The translations under genes were made by a program, and so were the position numbers. Shown here piece after piece: positions 30,677 through 37,870 of a stretch of 37,870 nt of DNA (the first letter of the stretch is position 1; each line of letters opens with the position of its first letter). Source of the stretch: Micavibrio sp. UBA7689 (lineage in GTDB: Bacteria; Pseudomonadota; Alphaproteobacteria; Micavibrionales; Micavibrionaceae); NCBI GenBank assembly GCA_002482805.1, contig DLGR01000011.1, positions 1-37,870 of the forward strand, given 5' to 3'. The notes under the pieces are model-generated. The model had not been told where the DNA came from, searched no databases, and worked only from the letters and a program-made list of their open reading frames with translations.

Positions 30677-30732
30677 GGGGATGCTGCCTTGGCGGGTCCC
30701 CGTTAGATATCAACTCGCTTTGAGGAGGAGTT
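30677..30732 (+). promoter_or_regulatory. ROSE-like RNA thermometer in the hsp20 leader
   Basis: Two predicted stem-loops. The first pairs GGGGA (30677-30681) with TCCCC (30697-30701) and contains an inner CTGC/GCGG stem capped by a CUUG tetraloop. The second pairs 30712-30719 with 30726-30732: the sequence UCGCU (30715-30719) matches the ROSE signature UYGCU and pairs with AGGA of the Shine-Dalgarno region (30726-30729), leaving G30717 unpaired opposite the SD as in known ROSE elements. Heating would free the GAGGAGGAG ribosome site. Confidence 0.65.
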
Positions 30733-30740
30733 TTTAAAAC

Positions 30741-31214
30741 ATGAACACCAGACTATCCATTTTTGATTCCCCGTTATTTCTCGGTTTCGACCAGTTTGAA
30801 AAAACCGTAGACCGTATGCGCAAGAGTGATGGAGCGGGTTATCCCCCTTATAACATTGAACAGGTGGGCGAAAACGATCTGCGTATAACACTGGCCGTTG
30901 CGGGCTTCACCATGAACGACCTTGATATCGAGGTTGAAAAGAACCAGCTCACGGTCCGGGGAAAGCAAAACGAAGAAGAAGGGCGCATCTATTTACACCG
31001 CGGCATCGCCGCCCGCCAGTTTCAACGTGGTTTCGTGCTGGCTGATGGTATAGAGGTATCGGGCGCCTATCTTGATAACGGCCTGCTTCATATCGACATG
31101 AAGCGGCTGGAGCCGGAAGTGAAAACTAGAAAGATCGAAATTTCCACGCCGAAAACCGCCGCAAACGGCCATTCGCAAAAGGCAATCGAGATTGATAATA
31201 AGGATAAGCCCTAA
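30741..31214 (+). CDS. Small heat-shock protein, Hsp20/alpha-crystallin family
   Basis: A 157-residue ATP-independent holdase, IbpA/HspH class A type of alphaproteobacteria. The alpha-crystallin domain runs from about 34 to 130 (YPPYNIEQVGENDLRITLAV through AYLDNGLLHIDM, the A-x-L-x-N-G-L-L-type signature), and the C-terminal I-x-I anchor is RKIEIS. The N-terminal FDSPLFLGFDQFEKTVDRM is typical of the bacterial class A proteins. It is preceded by a very strong ribosome site inside the thermometer hairpin and followed by a DUF1150 gene. Confidence 0.95.
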   Translation: MNTRLSIFDSPLFLGFDQFEKTVDRMRKSDGAGYPPYNIEQVGENDLRITLAVAGFTMNDLDIEVEKNQLTVRGKQNEEEGRIYLHRGIAARQFQRGFVLADGIEVSGAYLDNGLLHIDMKRLEPEVKTRKIEISTPKTAANGHSQKAIEIDNKDKP

Positions 31215-31270
31215 AGTATGTTAATATCTGATTCACTGTTTTGGGGCAGTATGGGTGAAAGGCAAATGAA

Positions 31271-31516
31271 ATGGGTATAAACAAGACGCAGGAACGCTCG
31301 GTCAGCGAGCTTTTGAAAGGCCTCTCCAGAAACGATTTTCTCAAAATCGGAATGGATGAGGTGGCTTATGTCCGCACGCTTGCGGTCACGGGCAGCACCA
31401 AACCCGCCTTTGGCGTTTACGCCGCCGACGGTACGCAGCTCTCTGTTCTCGACACGATGGACATGGCGGTTGCGACGCTTCGGCACAACGATCTTTTGCC
31501 GGTCACACTTCATTAA
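31271..31516 (+). CDS. DUF1150 family protein
   Basis: An 81-residue protein. LAVTGSTKPAFGVYAADGTQ and a C-terminal LDTMDMAVATLRHNDLLPV are the recognisable family segments. DUF1150 genes follow small heat-shock genes in many alphaproteobacteria; the function is unknown. The gap to hsp20 is 56 bases and a terminator follows, so the two form a heat-shock operon. Confidence 0.88.
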   Translation: MGINKTQERSVSELLKGLSRNDFLKIGMDEVAYVRTLAVTGSTKPAFGVYAADGTQLSVLDTMDMAVATLRHNDLLPVTLH

Positions 31517-31531
31517 AAATTGGACCAATAA

Positions 31532-31556
31532 AAAAGCCGCTCGATGAGCGGCTTTT
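31532..31556. terminator. Bidirectional rho-independent terminator
   Basis: Ten-base stem (AAAAGCCGCT with AGCGGCTTTT), loop CGATG, with A and T runs. It sits between the convergent DUF1150 and ptsN genes. Confidence 0.85.
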
Positions 31557-31575
31557 GTTTTTGTTGGCTTTGCTT

Positions 31576-32055
31576 TCAAGCGGCCATCAATTCCATAGAT
31601 GATTGTTCCAAAATGGCGCGGATCGAGTGTTCATCCCGCGCGCCTTTCAAATCCACACGCATTTGCTTGTTTCTGAGCAGGCGGGAAGCGCGAGCCATCA
31701 TACGCAGATAAGCAGCGCCGTCGCGTTCCGGCGTTACCAGAAGGCACATAAATTCCACGTCCTTCTTGTCCGCCGCAGCGTAGGGCACAGGAGTTTTGAA
31801 GCGTACGAACACGTTTAAAGGCTGGGTAAGGCCGCTTATGCGCAGATGGGACAGCGCGACGCCGTCGCCCATAGCGGAAGGGCTTTCTTTTTCCGATTCC
31901 AAAAGACGTTCCGCCAAAATGCGGTCCTTGATGCCGATAAGCTTTGCCACTTCCACCGCAACAGCGCGCAACGCTTGTTTTTGGTTGGCAGCGATAACGC
32001 TGGGAATCACAAGATGGAAATGCAAGGGGGCTTCGGCGTTCGCGGGTCGGTTCAT
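31576..32055 (-). CDS. ptsN: Nitrogen-regulatory PTS protein EIIA-Ntr
   Basis: A 159-residue EIIA of the PTS-Ntr phosphorelay, which in alphaproteobacteria affects potassium, carbon storage and stress. The phosphorylated histidine is predicted as H70 in DGVALSHLRI, where most relatives read (I/L)PH; the Ser before it is a small deviation. Other family segments are FVRFKTPVPYAAADKKDVEF and LLVTPERDGAAYLRMMARAS. An AGGAG site six bases before the ATG. It lies near hpf and rpoN as usual, but a secreted protein gene is inserted between hpf and ptsN. HPr(Ntr) and EI(Ntr) are not in the window. Confidence 0.92.
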   Translation of the reverse strand: MNRPANAEAPLHFHLVIPSVIAANQKQALRAVAVEVAKLIGIKDRILAERLLESEKESPSAMGDGVALSHLRISGLTQPLNVFVRFKTPVPYAAADKKDVEFMCLLVTPERDGAAYLRMMARASRLLRNKQMRVDLKGARDEHSIRAILEQSSMELMAA

Positions 32056-32068
32056 AGTTGCTCCTGAC

Positions 32069-32085
32069 GGTCACTTACGGTGACC
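32069..32085. repeat. GGTCAC-N5-GTGACC inverted repeat in the ptsN leader
   Basis: Perfect six-base arms four bases beyond the ptsN ribosome site. It may act as an operator or as an mRNA hairpin. The 32086-32275 remainder is AT-rich, with a TTAA-N7-TTAA motif (32184-32198) and an AAAAATATTTTT palindrome (near 32266), and no obvious gene. Confidence 0.45.
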
Positions 32086-32275
32086 TACATACTCTTATTC
32101 GCGGCGTGGTCAAACCAATTTCGATGACGCAGCGCGTAAAAAAATTTCGTTTTTTGTGTGGTGGGGTTTTAGCAAATTCCGTCTTAATTTTTCGTTAAGC
32201 GGCATGTGAGACCGCACACGGCGAAATCAACGAAAGCCCAAGGATTCCGTTCCGCGGCGGCGTGAAAAAATATTT

Positions 32276-32815
32276 TTAAGGGGCGGATTTGGGCCGGACG
32301 CGGGCCAAGGTTAAAAGTGCCTGCATGCCGCCATCCTGGGGCCTGTCGGAGACGCTGATGAAGAGGGCTATGTTTCCTTGGGGGGATTCTTTTTCGAAAT
32401 CTTTGCGGGTAATGCGTTGCGCTTCCTGGCGCTTCTCCCGTTTTAAACGAAATCCCGTTTCGCGGTTGAAAGTTTCATGCGCCAGCTTCCACAATTCATG
32501 CACATTCGTTTCACGAATGGCGATCCCACACATGCCTGCGTAATCCTTGTTCGTCAGAAGCACGGCATTGCCCATGTCTGTGGGAATTTCAAACACGCGT
32601 CCACCTTGGGGCGCGAATTTGATCGCTTGGTCGGGCGGGAATTCGGCCAGTTTCCGTTCGAGCGCGTAATCCGCGGGGTTCTTTTCAGATTCAATTGCGG
32701 AAACACAATATTCCATCAATGCGGAAATCTGTGAGGCAGGTGTGGATTCCGCGTGGGCGGGAAACGCGCAGAGCAATGCGCCAAAAAGAGCCGGAAAAGA
32801 AATAAGGTATCTCAT
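32276..32815 (-). CDS. Uncharacterised secreted protein
   Basis: A 179-residue protein from the ATG at 32815 (a GTG lies one codon upstream). The N-terminus MRYLISFPALFGALLCAFPA is a signal peptide with predicted cleavage after AHA (residue 22). The mature part has two cysteines (MEYCVSAIES and AGMCGIAIRETNVHELWKLA), the segments FAPQGGRVFEIPTDMGNAVL and GNIALFISVSDRPQDGGMQA. I do not recognise the family. Lies 43 bases after hpf and may be cotranscribed with it. Confidence 0.7.
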   Translation of the reverse strand: MRYLISFPALFGALLCAFPAHAESTPASQISALMEYCVSAIESEKNPADYALERKLAEFPPDQAIKFAPQGGRVFEIPTDMGNAVLLTNKDYAGMCGIAIRETNVHELWKLAHETFNRETGFRLKREKRQEAQRITRKDFEKESPQGNIALFISVSDRPQDGGMQALLTLARVRPKSAP

Positions 32816-32858
32816 CACTGGGATACCTTATTCAAAGAATTTTATACGGTAAAGAGGA

Positions 32859-33452
32859 TTACTTTTTCTTCGTCTTTACGCTGGTGACTTTGCCGTCAGG
32901 ATCGACCCATCCGATATTGCCGTCGTTGCGGCGGTACACCATGTTCAGGCCGCCATGAACGGCGCTCTTGAACATAAAGGCGGGTTTGTCCGAAAGCTCC
33001 AGACGCATCGCGGCTTCGCTTGCCGTCATGGTCTGGATGTTCGTGACGATTTCGGCGATGACCAGATGCTCTTCTACTTCTTCCTGATCGTTTGCCGAAA
33101 GTGTGGAATCCAGTCCTTCGGAAAAATGATTGGCCGGCGCATCGTCCAGTCTTTGATGGTGATCGCGCAGTTTTCTTTTGTAACGGCGCAATTGTTTGGC
33201 CACCTTATCGGCCGCCTGATCGAACGACACATAAGGATCGTTTTCGGTAGCATCCGAAATAACCATGATGTCTTTGCCGATGCGGATGGAAATGTGGGTT
33301 TTTGTGAAAGCGTGTCCTTCGGGGGAGAAAGTAACCGTGGCGTCGATAGCGCGGTTGAAGAATTTGGTGTTTAAGTCTTCGAGCTTGTCGGATACGTGCG
33401 TGCGGAGTGCGTCGCCAAGATCCATTTGTTTGCCTTGTACGGTTAACTGCAT
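32859..33452 (-). CDS. hpf: Ribosome hibernation promoting factor, long form
   Basis: A 197-residue long-form HPF, which dimerises 70S ribosomes into 100S particles in stationary phase. The N-terminal S30AE domain spans about 1-110 (MQLTVQGKQMDLGDALRTHV, KTHISIRIGKDIMVISDATE, DQAADKVAKQLRRYKRKLRD). After an acidic linker the C-terminal dimerisation domain contains LSDKPAFMFKSAVHGGLNMV and VYRRNDGNIGWVDP. An AGGTG site precedes the ATG. It normally follows rpoN; here murI lies between them on the other strand. Confidence 0.95.
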   Translation of the reverse strand: MQLTVQGKQMDLGDALRTHVSDKLEDLNTKFFNRAIDATVTFSPEGHAFTKTHISIRIGKDIMVISDATENDPYVSFDQAADKVAKQLRRYKRKLRDHHQRLDDAPANHFSEGLDSTLSANDQEEVEEHLVIAEIVTNIQTMTASEAAMRLELSDKPAFMFKSAVHGGLNMVYRRNDGNIGWVDPDGKVTSVKTKKK

Positions 33453-33598
33453 TTTTTCACCTTTTATGTTGGTTAGTCCCAGAAACTGAAAACAGACATC
33501 TTCCGTTAAAATCGGATTAATTCTTATAAACCTCTGTTTTCAGGCTTAGTATCTATTATAGTGCGTTTAGGTTAATAAAAAAAGGCTGACGAACGTAA

Positions 33599-34399
33599 AT
33601 GGTAAAAAAAGAAATAAAAATAGGGGTGTTCGATTCCGGCGTCGGCGGGCTTTTTATAGCGGATTCAATCCGTAAGCGGCTGCCTGCTTACGATTACGTC
33701 TATCTTGGCGACACGCTCCATCTTCCCTATGGTAAACGCTCGGATTCCGCCATTTACGATTTGTCCGAAAAAGCCATGCGGTATTTGTTTTCGCAAAACT
33801 GTGATCTGGTGATTATGGCCTGTAATACGGCAAGTGCTTCCGCGCTACGCAAATTGCAGCAGGGTTTTTTGGCACGTGAATTTCCCAACAACAGAATTCT
33901 CGGAGTCGTCGTTCCGACATTAGAAGTCGCAACCGCGCACGGCGCACATAAAATCGGTTTGCTGGCGACGCAACGCACGGTGCAATCAGGCATATACGAG
34001 GCAGAACTGCGCAAGATAAATCCTGCCGTGGAAATGGTGGCGGTGGCCAGCCCGCTTCTGGTGCCGATGATAGAAGACGGCGGCGATAAATATCTCGATG
34101 CGGTTTTGCAAGATTATTGCGCGCCTTTGAAAGGCGTGGAAAGCGTCATTCTGGGTTGTACACATTATGTTGCTTTGAAGGCCCGCGTGAAAAACCTGTT
34201 GCCGAAGGCGGAAATTATTTCGCAGGACGATATCATTCCCGCCAAGCTTGAAGAATATCTCAAACGCCATCCGCAGATGGAACAGCGTTTGTCCAAAGGC
34301 GGCACGTTTGAGATCCATGCCACGGATACAAACGACAATTACTTGAAAAACATCGAAGAGATTGCGGGGAAACAGCGCGTTATCGCTGCTTCCTACTAG
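33599..34399 (+). CDS. murI: Glutamate racemase
   Basis: Cofactor-independent enzyme giving D-glutamate for peptidoglycan. The protein is 266 residues. Both catalytic cysteines are present: VIMACNTASASA and VILGCTHY. The N-terminus GVFDSGVGGLFIADSIRKRL and YLGDTLHLPYGKRS are typical. It lies between rpoN (3' overlap of four bases, tail to tail) and hpf, interrupting a usually contiguous pair. The ribosome site is weak. Confidence 0.95.
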   Translation: MVKKEIKIGVFDSGVGGLFIADSIRKRLPAYDYVYLGDTLHLPYGKRSDSAIYDLSEKAMRYLFSQNCDLVIMACNTASASALRKLQQGFLAREFPNNRILGVVVPTLEVATAHGAHKIGLLATQRTVQSGIYEAELRKINPAVEMVAVASPLLVPMIEDGGDKYLDAVLQDYCAPLKGVESVILGCTHYVALKARVKNLLPKAEIISQDDIIPAKLEEYLKRHPQMEQRLSKGGTFEIHATDTNDNYLKNIEEIAGKQRVIAASY

Positions 34400-35841
34400 C
34401 GTTTCTGTTTTCTGCGTTGAACGCTCGAGGGGATGTGTAGCATCTCGCGGTATTTTGCGACCGTGCGTCTTGCAATATCGATGCCCTCTTTTTGCAAGAT
34501 TTCAACGATCGCATCATCCGACAAAACATCATCGGCTTTTTCCGCATCGACCAATGTTTTGATCCGTGCCTTGATGGATTCAGAGGAATGCGACGTACCG
34601 TCGGCGGAAACTAGTGCGGTGGAGAAGAAATATTTCAATTCGAAAATACCGCGCGGCGTGCCGATATATTTGTTGTTGGTGACGCGGGATACGGTGCTTT
34701 CATGCATGCCGATGACTTCGGCTATGTCTTTGAGCGTCAAAGGTCGCAGGAATTCAATCCCGAAGGTGAAAAAAGCGTCCTGCTGTTCCACGATTTCGGA
34801 TGCGACTTTGAGGATGGTCTGTGCGCGCTGGTCCAGTGATTTCACCAGCCAGTTGGCGTTGTTGAGTTGAGTCGTGATGTATTCACGGTCTTTCTTGTCT
34901 TTCGCGCCCTGGCTGACTTGCGTGTAATATTCGTTGTTCACGAGTACGCGGGGCAGAGTTTCGGTGTTCAATTCCACCCGCCATCCGCCGCCGAGATTTT
35001 TCGGGAGCTTTTTCATCAGCACATCGGGAATGGCGGTCTGCACCACCAGATGATCGAAATTAGCGGCAGGCTTGGGGTTCAATGATTTGATATCGGCGAT
35101 CATGTCCGCCAGATATGTGGAATTCACATCGCATTTTTTGGCAAGGCCCGCCATATCATGCCCCGCGAGCAAAGCGAGATTGTCGAGCAATATCTGCATA
35201 GGCTTATCGAGCTTACTTTGATCTTCTAATTGGAGTGACAGGCATTCTTTCAAATCGCGCGCGAATACGCCGCTTGGTGAGAATTTCTTCAAGGTCGTCA
35301 AAAGCTCTTCCACGCGTGCGGCCTCGGCCCCCAATTTTGCGGCCAATGTTTCATAGCCTTCGCGCAGATATCCCGCCTCGTCGACCATGTCGATCAACAT
35401 GGCGCCGATCAGGCGGTCCCGCGCGTCTTCGAACGTCATGTTAAGTTGTTCGAGCAGATGTTCGCGCAAGGTTTCGGTTTTGGTCAGGCCGGAATCGTTG
35501 CTTTCGTCGAACTCTTCAAAATTGCGCGAACCGCCCGCGCCCATTTGCGCGGTGCCTGCATCGAAATCCATCGCAGGTTTGGCGGTCTCGTTGCCTTCAT
35601 ATTCGGATTCGAAAGAATCCTGCATGGAATCACGTTCTTCCGCAGGGCCGGTATCGGCAACAGGCGTATCGATTTCCGCGTCCTTCTTTTCGAGCAGGGG
35701 ATTTTGCGCAATCTCGCTTTCGATATATTCGGCCAGCTCGGCATTGTTCAATTGCAGAAGCTTGATGGCTTGCTGCAGCTGGGGGGTCATAACGAGGTTC
35801 TGGGCCTGACGGAGATCGAGCCGCTGGTTGATATTGCTCAT
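34396..35841 (-). CDS. rpoN: RNA polymerase sigma-54 factor
   Basis: The 481-residue sigma-54, recognising -24/-12 promoters together with enhancer-binding proteins. Region I is Gln/Leu-rich (QNLVMTPQLQQAIKLLQLNN, AEYIESEIAQNPLLE). An acidic region II follows (about 48-110), then the core-binding region III, the HTH ESTVSRVTNNKYIGTPRG, FELKYFFSTAL, and the RpoN box ARRTVAKYRE at about 457-466. All parts look intact. In relatives it lies directly after lptB; here a hydrolase and a hypothetical gene separate them. Confidence 0.97.
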   Translation of the reverse strand: MSNINQRLDLRQAQNLVMTPQLQQAIKLLQLNNAELAEYIESEIAQNPLLEKKDAEIDTPVADTGPAEERDSMQDSFESEYEGNETAKPAMDFDAGTAQMGAGGSRNFEEFDESNDSGLTKTETLREHLLEQLNMTFEDARDRLIGAMLIDMVDEAGYLREGYETLAAKLGAEAARVEELLTTLKKFSPSGVFARDLKECLSLQLEDQSKLDKPMQILLDNLALLAGHDMAGLAKKCDVNSTYLADMIADIKSLNPKPAANFDHLVVQTAIPDVLMKKLPKNLGGGWRVELNTETLPRVLVNNEYYTQVSQGAKDKKDREYITTQLNNANWLVKSLDQRAQTILKVASEIVEQQDAFFTFGIEFLRPLTLKDIAEVIGMHESTVSRVTNNKYIGTPRGIFELKYFFSTALVSADGTSHSSESIKARIKTLVDAEKADDVLSDDAIVEILQKEGIDIARRTVAKYREMLHIPSSVQRRKQKR

Positions 35842-35914
35842 ACAGAAAGTATAGCACAGGTAGTCAGGGGGGAAAGGGCAAGCCTTTGGAAAATATCGAA
35901 AACTTTCTCATATA

Positions 35915-35943
35915 TTGACATAAACACCAACCTATCCTAGTGT
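35915..35943 (+). promoter_or_regulatory. Putative promoter of the 35983 gene
   Basis: A perfect TTGACA (35915-35920), 17-base spacer, TAGTGT (35938-35943). The -10 is weak. It shares the 13-mer TATATTGACATAA with the promoter at 17856. Confidence 0.4.
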
Positions 35944-35982
35944 GCCCGCGCCTTTAAAATTTTGATATTACGGGATTTTTAA

Positions 35983-36816
35983 ATGACCTCTTCAACGCCG
36001 AAAACTCTTTTGTATGTGGAACAGCTTTTTCTGGAACCGAACCATGAAGATGCCGTCCCGTTCACGTCCGCGGTTTTTCATGCGCTGGCGGCCGGTGAAA
36101 CACAGGCTGTTGCCGACCGCGAAGACGTATCGCTCTGGTATGTCGTCAAAAGATCTTTGGATAGCGGCCCTACCCACCATTTTCAGGTCTACGGTGTAGT
36201 AGCGGCCGAATGCGCAAGCGAGCTGGAAAGATTGAAGCCGCACGTGGATGCAGGAACGCTTTCCGAACGTGATACGACCATACTCTCCAGTATTTTCCGT
36301 CTGAGCGGCACTACACCGTTTTTGGGCCTCAATGCTCTGGGCGAATTGAACGCAAAAACAGCGCATGCCGTTTTGCATGGTCCGAGCAGAAGCAATGAGG
36401 AGCTGCATGTTGCGGCTTTCATGTCTCTGGCCAATTGGGACGGGAATTTCCGTTTCGATCAAGATTGGCGCCGCTTCGCCAAAGGCGTGGAGCACAAGGT
36501 CGCGCCGGCTTTGCTAAGCATATTGATGGAAAAGGATATCAACGAATTCGCGCGCGCGGTTCTGCAAATGACCAGACATGAAAGCAAGGAATTTTTCCCC
36601 GAAGGCACGCGTGATAAAGTGTTCGAGCATTTTCTGCGCCCCTTCACGTCGCAAATTCCGGACCATCTGGGACGGGAAAAATTCAATATAATTTGTGATC
36701 GCCTGTTGCCGACAGCGAACGAAGAAGAGCAATTGATTCTGAAGCGTATCAATCGGGCTTATAACAATATACGCGAATGGAATCCTGAAGCACTGCCACC
36801 CGTTACTATCGGCTAA
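35983..36816 (+). CDS. Uncharacterised protein (277 residues)
   Basis: The ATG at 35983 follows a short GGGA site. The protein is soluble, mostly helical in its C-terminal half, with no signal peptide. Recognisable only as sequence: TLLYVEQLFLEPNHEDAVPF at the N-terminus, HHFQVYGVVAAECASELERL in the middle, and FEHFLRPFTSQIPDHLGREK near the C-terminus. No known motif was found. It is inserted in the lptB-rpoN interval on the opposite strand and overlaps the hydrolase gene by four bases tail to tail. Confidence 0.7.
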   Translation: MTSSTPKTLLYVEQLFLEPNHEDAVPFTSAVFHALAAGETQAVADREDVSLWYVVKRSLDSGPTHHFQVYGVVAAECASELERLKPHVDAGTLSERDTTILSSIFRLSGTTPFLGLNALGELNAKTAHAVLHGPSRSNEELHVAAFMSLANWDGNFRFDQDWRRFAKGVEHKVAPALLSILMEKDINEFARAVLQMTRHESKEFFPEGTRDKVFEHFLRPFTSQIPDHLGREKFNIICDRLLPTANEEEQLILKRINRAYNNIREWNPEALPPVTIG

Positions 36817-37571
36817 AATTTTTGAAACCAGTTTTGGGTGGCTTCCAGCAAAGGCTGCACCGTCTGACCTTTGGTAAAGCAATGATCTGCACTCTTGATG
36901 ACCTTGATGTCTTTGTTGCAGGTCAGCGCATCGTATAGTTTCGTGCAATTGTCATGTCCGCCGTTTTCCGCCTGTATGACGATGGAAGGCGCAATAATTT
37001 TTGCGGCCATGGGATCGGCCTTTTCAGGCTTCATCGATTGCGCTTCTGTATACATCGCCTTGCCCATCAGGCACGCCATGCCCCAACCGATGGAATAAAG
37101 GCTCATTTCGGAAAGGTGCACGCCTTCTTCTTCCATGAATTCGCTCCACGGATAAAAGGCCGGATCCCAGAACGCGATAGCGTCGGCTTGCGGGTTTCCG
37201 AACACCATCGTGAGGCCGCCATAGGAATGGCCGCAAACGAAAATCTTTTTGTAATCGGGTTTGATGTGCGCGATCACGGAATTCAAATCGAGCGCGTGGA
37301 TGGCGAGCGTGGTTTCGTGCAATACGCGACAGTTTTCCGCATGCCAATAAAATGCCACCCGGTAAACGTCGTAACCCAGTTTGTTGAAATGATCGCGGGC
37401 CATCAGATGGATATATTCGTTGGGGTTGCCCGTCAGGCCGTGCGCGAGTACGACCGCTTTTTCTGAAGGCGTATCGCCCGCGTAATTCACCACGCAATAA
37501 ATGCTCTTTTTATCGAAGGCGGGAATGAAGACGGTCTTTTCGCGCGCGATACTTTTGGCAAGGTCTGTCAT
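36813..37571 (-). CDS. Alpha/beta hydrolase
   Basis: A 252-residue cytoplasmic serine hydrolase. The strand before the oxyanion region is AVVLAHGLTGNPNEYIHLMA, the nucleophile S116 lies in VCGHSYGGLTM, and the likely catalytic His is in SADHCFTKGQTV near the C-terminus; the acid is probably an Asp or Glu around IQAENGGHDNC. The substrate is unknown. The start overlaps the lptB stop by one base (TAATG), so it is coupled to LPS transport gene expression. Confidence 0.85.
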   Translation of the reverse strand: MTDLAKSIAREKTVFIPAFDKKSIYCVVNYAGDTPSEKAVVLAHGLTGNPNEYIHLMARDHFNKLGYDVYRVAFYWHAENCRVLHETTLAIHALDLNSVIAHIKPDYKKIFVCGHSYGGLTMVFGNPQADAIAFWDPAFYPWSEFMEEEGVHLSEMSLYSIGWGMACLMGKAMYTEAQSMKPEKADPMAAKIIAPSIVIQAENGGHDNCTKLYDALTCNKDIKVIKSADHCFTKGQTVQPLLEATQNWFQKF

Positions 37572-37870
37572 TAGAGCGAGAAGCCTTCGCCCAGATAGAC
37601 TTTGCGCACGTCTTCGTTAGCGACGATCTCGGCGGCCGTGCCTTCCATCAACACTTTACCGTCATGCAGGATATAGGCGCGGTCGACGATTTCGAGACAA
37701 TCGCGCACATTGTGGTCGGTGATGAGAACGCCGATATTCTTGGTTTTCAGGTATTTGATCAGGTTTCTGATTTCGCCCACTGCGATAGGATCGATCCCTG
37801 CGAGCGGTTCATCCAGCAGCATGAATTGCGGGCACTGGCCTGTCGTCCGCAATTCATGCTGCTGGATGAA
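37571..37870 (-). CDS. lptB: LPS export ABC transporter ATPase, C-terminal part
   Basis: Cytoplasmic ATPase driving LPS transport with LptFG. The visible part has Walker B FMLLDEPLAGIDPIAVGEI, the switch-His region GVLITDHNVRDCLEIVDRAY and the C-terminus ILHDGKVLMEGTAAEIV...VYLGEGFSL. The sequence is trustworthy up to about 37831. Beyond that the frame is open but encodes nonsense (FIQQHELRTT) because the end is a foldback copy of the preceding bases, so the Walker A and signature motifs are missing. Upstream, lptA and lptC would be expected. Confidence 0.9.
   Translation of the reverse strand, partial: FIQQHELRTTGQCPQFMLLDEPLAGIDPIAVGEIRNLIKYLKTKNIGVLITDHNVRDCLEIVDRAYILHDGKVLMEGTAAEIVANEDVRKVYLGEGFSL
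37808..37870. repeat. Terminal foldback palindrome (probable artefact)
   Basis: The arms at 37808-37831 and 37847-37870 are perfect 24-base reverse complements with a 15-base spacer, and the right arm ends exactly at the last base. The repeated sequence is lptB Walker B coding DNA, so a natural repeat is unlikely. Confidence 0.9.

Noticed and set aside
30662..30710. Long ATATCTA/TAGATAT stem enclosing the first hsp20 leader hairpin
   Set aside because: Its left arm overlaps the predicted -10 box and would not be in the transcript.
33870..33895. TGGCACG-type sigma-54 promoter within murI
   Set aside because: No GC at the -12 position, and it lies inside a coding sequence with no downstream gene needing it.
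17852..35923. The shared 13-mer TATATTGACATAA (17852 and 35911) as a specific regulon motif
   Set aside because: About ten 13-mer repeats are expected by chance in a sequence this long, and the shared part is mostly a consensus -35 box.

Overview
The window looks like chromosome of a free-living, non-Rhizobiales alphaproteobacterium of moderate GC. The evidence is the set of alphaproteobacterial gene neighbourhoods: chvI-chvG-rapZ-ahcY; aroA, cmk, rpsA, ihfB, lapA, pyrF, trpF, trpB, trpA, accD and folC in a row; lptB, rpoN, hpf and ptsN together; an Hsp20 gene followed by a DUF1150 gene; a zf-CHCC protein; and a GcrA-type zinc motif. The many unrecognised small proteins suggest a less-studied lineage. 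Micavibrionales or a Rhodospirillales relative is possible, but that is only an impression. I see no tRNA or rRNA genes, insertion sequences, prophage or CRISPR, and no gene-free stretch over 300 bases (the longest are about 220-240). Nearly all genes run on the minus strand; most plus-strand genes are small or hypothetical insertions into conserved blocks.

Layout. 1-2366: the 5' part of ahcY (cut by the window edge), a plus-strand pair of small genes, and an unrecognised membrane-associated protein. 2460-5748: rapZ and the ChvG/ChvI envelope-stress two-component system; the usual hprK and the EIIA-Man/HPr genes are missing from this block. 6202-17675: folC, accD, trpA, a GyrI-like domain protein, trpB, an MFS transporter, trpF, pyrF, lapA, ihfB, a HAD phosphatase and rpsA. 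From lapA to trpA the genes overlap or nearly touch and read as one operon for pyrimidine and tryptophan synthesis with two unexpected passengers. 17910-24143: a hypothetical, cmk, a lipoprotein, a GcrA-motif protein, aroA and a GGDEF/EAL membrane protein. 24384-29279: hisI-pyrC, an unusual response regulator, an NAPE-PLD-like metallo-hydrolase and cysS. 29280-31516: a pilin-like protein, two small proteins, and a heat-shock unit (Hsp20 plus DUF1150) with a sigma-32-like promoter and a ROSE-like RNA thermometer. 31576-37870: ptsN, a secreted protein, hpf, murI, rpoN, a hypothetical, an alpha/beta hydrolase and a truncated lptB.

The main themes are regulatory. Envelope and carbon sensing (ChvIG, RapZ, PtsN, RpoN) sits at both ends, and IHF, c-di-GMP and heat-shock control lie in between. 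The most interesting points are the GcrA-type zinc module on an unrelated N-terminus, the effector-binding domain translationally coupled between trpB and trpA, the Hsp20 thermometer, the eroded PTS-regulator locus, and a 129-aa/40-aa gene pair with a faint PqqD-like pattern. The last 63 bases form a perfect foldback palindrome ending at the final base, most likely an assembly or amplification artefact.
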